Of a stretch of DNA of 32,834 bases, positions 32,330 through 32,834 are shown in pieces; the stretch's first letter is position 1, and each line of letters opens with the position of its first letter. The DNA comes from Nostoc parmelioides FACHB-3921. GTDB lineage: Bacteria > Cyanobacteriota > Cyanobacteriia > Cyanobacteriales > Nostocaceae. The DNA is taken from NCBI RefSeq assembly GCF_014696625.1, contig NZ_JACJQL010000065.1:1-32834 (forward strand), read 5' to 3'. The translations under genes were made by a program, and so were the position numbers. The notes under the pieces are model-generated. The model worked only from the letters and a program-made list of their open reading frames with translations, was not told the DNA's origin and ran no database searches.

Positions 32330-32834
32330 TCACACTGTTGTAAAGTTGCTCAATCCAAGAGTTCCTGTTAGACTTGTTACTTCAATGATGGCATCGGTGT
32401 TGGTATTAAAACCATCAGTTGCATCATTGATCGCAACAAAAGTACGACTTCCTAAAGTAAATTGAGCAGCTGCATTGCCTATAAAGAAAGCATCTGTGAG
32501 TTTGGCACTAATGCCTGCTGTATCCAAGCTAGCTACGGCTCCAACATTGGTAAAAGCTGTCCGCGCAGAACTGACTAAGAAGATGTCGTTGCCGATTGTA
32601 GAATTAAAATCGGTAACCAAATCGAAGTTAGCTAGAAGTGAATCGTTAAGGTTTTTGTAGTCAAAGCGATCACTGCCTAAACCACCAACAAGGACATCTT
32701 TTCCAGCCGAGCCAGTAAGAATATCATTTCCCGCGCCACCTTGGATGTTGTCATTGCCATCGCCACCATTAAGGGCATCATTGCCTGCTCCAGCAGTGAT
32801 ATTATCATCACCCAGCCCACCGTTGACAGTGTTG
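32330..32834 (-). CDS. RTX (hemolysin-type) calcium-binding protein, C-terminal part, cut by the window edge
   Basis: The minus-strand frame is open from the window edge to a stop at 32330 (167 residues visible). The first 60 residues are nonapeptide repeats of GGxGxDxLx type (GGLGDDNIT, GGDGNDNIQ, GGAGNDILT, GGLGSDRFD), which bind calcium and fold into a beta-roll. The next part (LVTDFNSTIGNDIFLVS and the Ala/Thr/Gly-rich end) is the C-terminal region typical of proteins exported by type I secretion, which use an uncleaved C-terminal signal. The N-terminal effector or adhesive part lies outside the window, so the function cannot be told. A strong terminator lies downstream. Confidence 0.85.
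   Translation of the reverse strand, partial: NTVNGGLGDDNITAGAGNDALNGGDGNDNIQGGAGNDILTGSAGKDVLVGGLGSDRFDYKNLNDSLLANFDLVTDFNSTIGNDIFLVSSARTAFTNVGAVASLDTAGISAKLTDAFFIGNAAAQFTLGSRTFVAINDATDGFNTNTDAIIEVTSLTGTLGLSNFTTV

Overview
This window looks like part of a large conjugative plasmid from a filamentous, Nostoc/Anabaena-like cyanobacterium. The evidence is a cyanobacterial-type transfer operon, at least eleven copies of the octamer GCGATCGC (HIP1), GGGGAG-type short tandem repeats, and accessory families typical of this group. No rRNA or tRNA gene was found. The assignment rests on protein motifs and on DNA repeats read by eye.

Layout. (1) 1-8291, + strand: a tightly overlapping type IV secretion operon. 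It holds a VirB4-like ATPase lacking its N-terminal half, a small membrane protein, a secreted VirB5-like protein, VirB6-like, VirB8-like, VirB10-like and VirB9-like proteins, and a secreted protein of unknown function. Composition and order suggest the cyanobacterial mating-pair class (MPF_C). (2) 8292-8777: a four-helix-bundle gene on the opposite strand, bracketed by inverted G-rich tandem repeats. (3) 8778-12348, +: a VirD4/TraD coupling protein, a small acidic protein and a coiled-coil protein. (4) 12351-17155, -: a 1453-residue MobF relaxase-helicase with an extra C-terminal TOPRIM-like domain, preceded by a small cysteine-rich protein. (5) 17156-17502: a divergent intergenic region with four iterated repeats, the best candidate for a centromere or transfer-origin site. 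(6) 17503-20264, +: a ParM-like actin ATPase, a ParR-like partner, and a third gene that continues in the -1 frame through an A-AAA-AAG slippery heptamer. (7) 20374-21626: the anti-restriction gene ardA (-) and a ribbon-helix-helix regulator (+), with two identical 14-bp palindromes between them. (8) 21853-23198: an intact antitoxin, a toxin gene cut off after 24 codons, a truncated unrelated gene fused at the same junction, and a DNA-binding/coiled-coil protein.

(9) 23730-32834 is accessory cargo with much non-coding repeat DNA. It contains a 1010-residue protein in which 26 helical repeats of 31-32 residues lie inside a pentapeptide-repeat protein. Next come an unrecognised 208-residue protein flanked by 40-bp direct repeats, three copies of a small interspersed element, and a separate 304-bp element with inverted ends. 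The region ends with a catalase-related/lipoxygenase fusion lacking one expected iron ligand, a degraded gene fragment, and the C-terminal end of a secreted RTX calcium-binding protein running off the window.

How they fit: relaxase, coupling protein and secretion channel move the plasmid; ArdA would protect incoming DNA from type I restriction; the ParM/ParR-like operon and a decayed toxin-antitoxin locus would stabilise inheritance; the right end carries cargo. The points most worth following are the probable -1 frameshift in the partition operon, the three-part relaxase, the repeat-expanded protein, and the repeat families.
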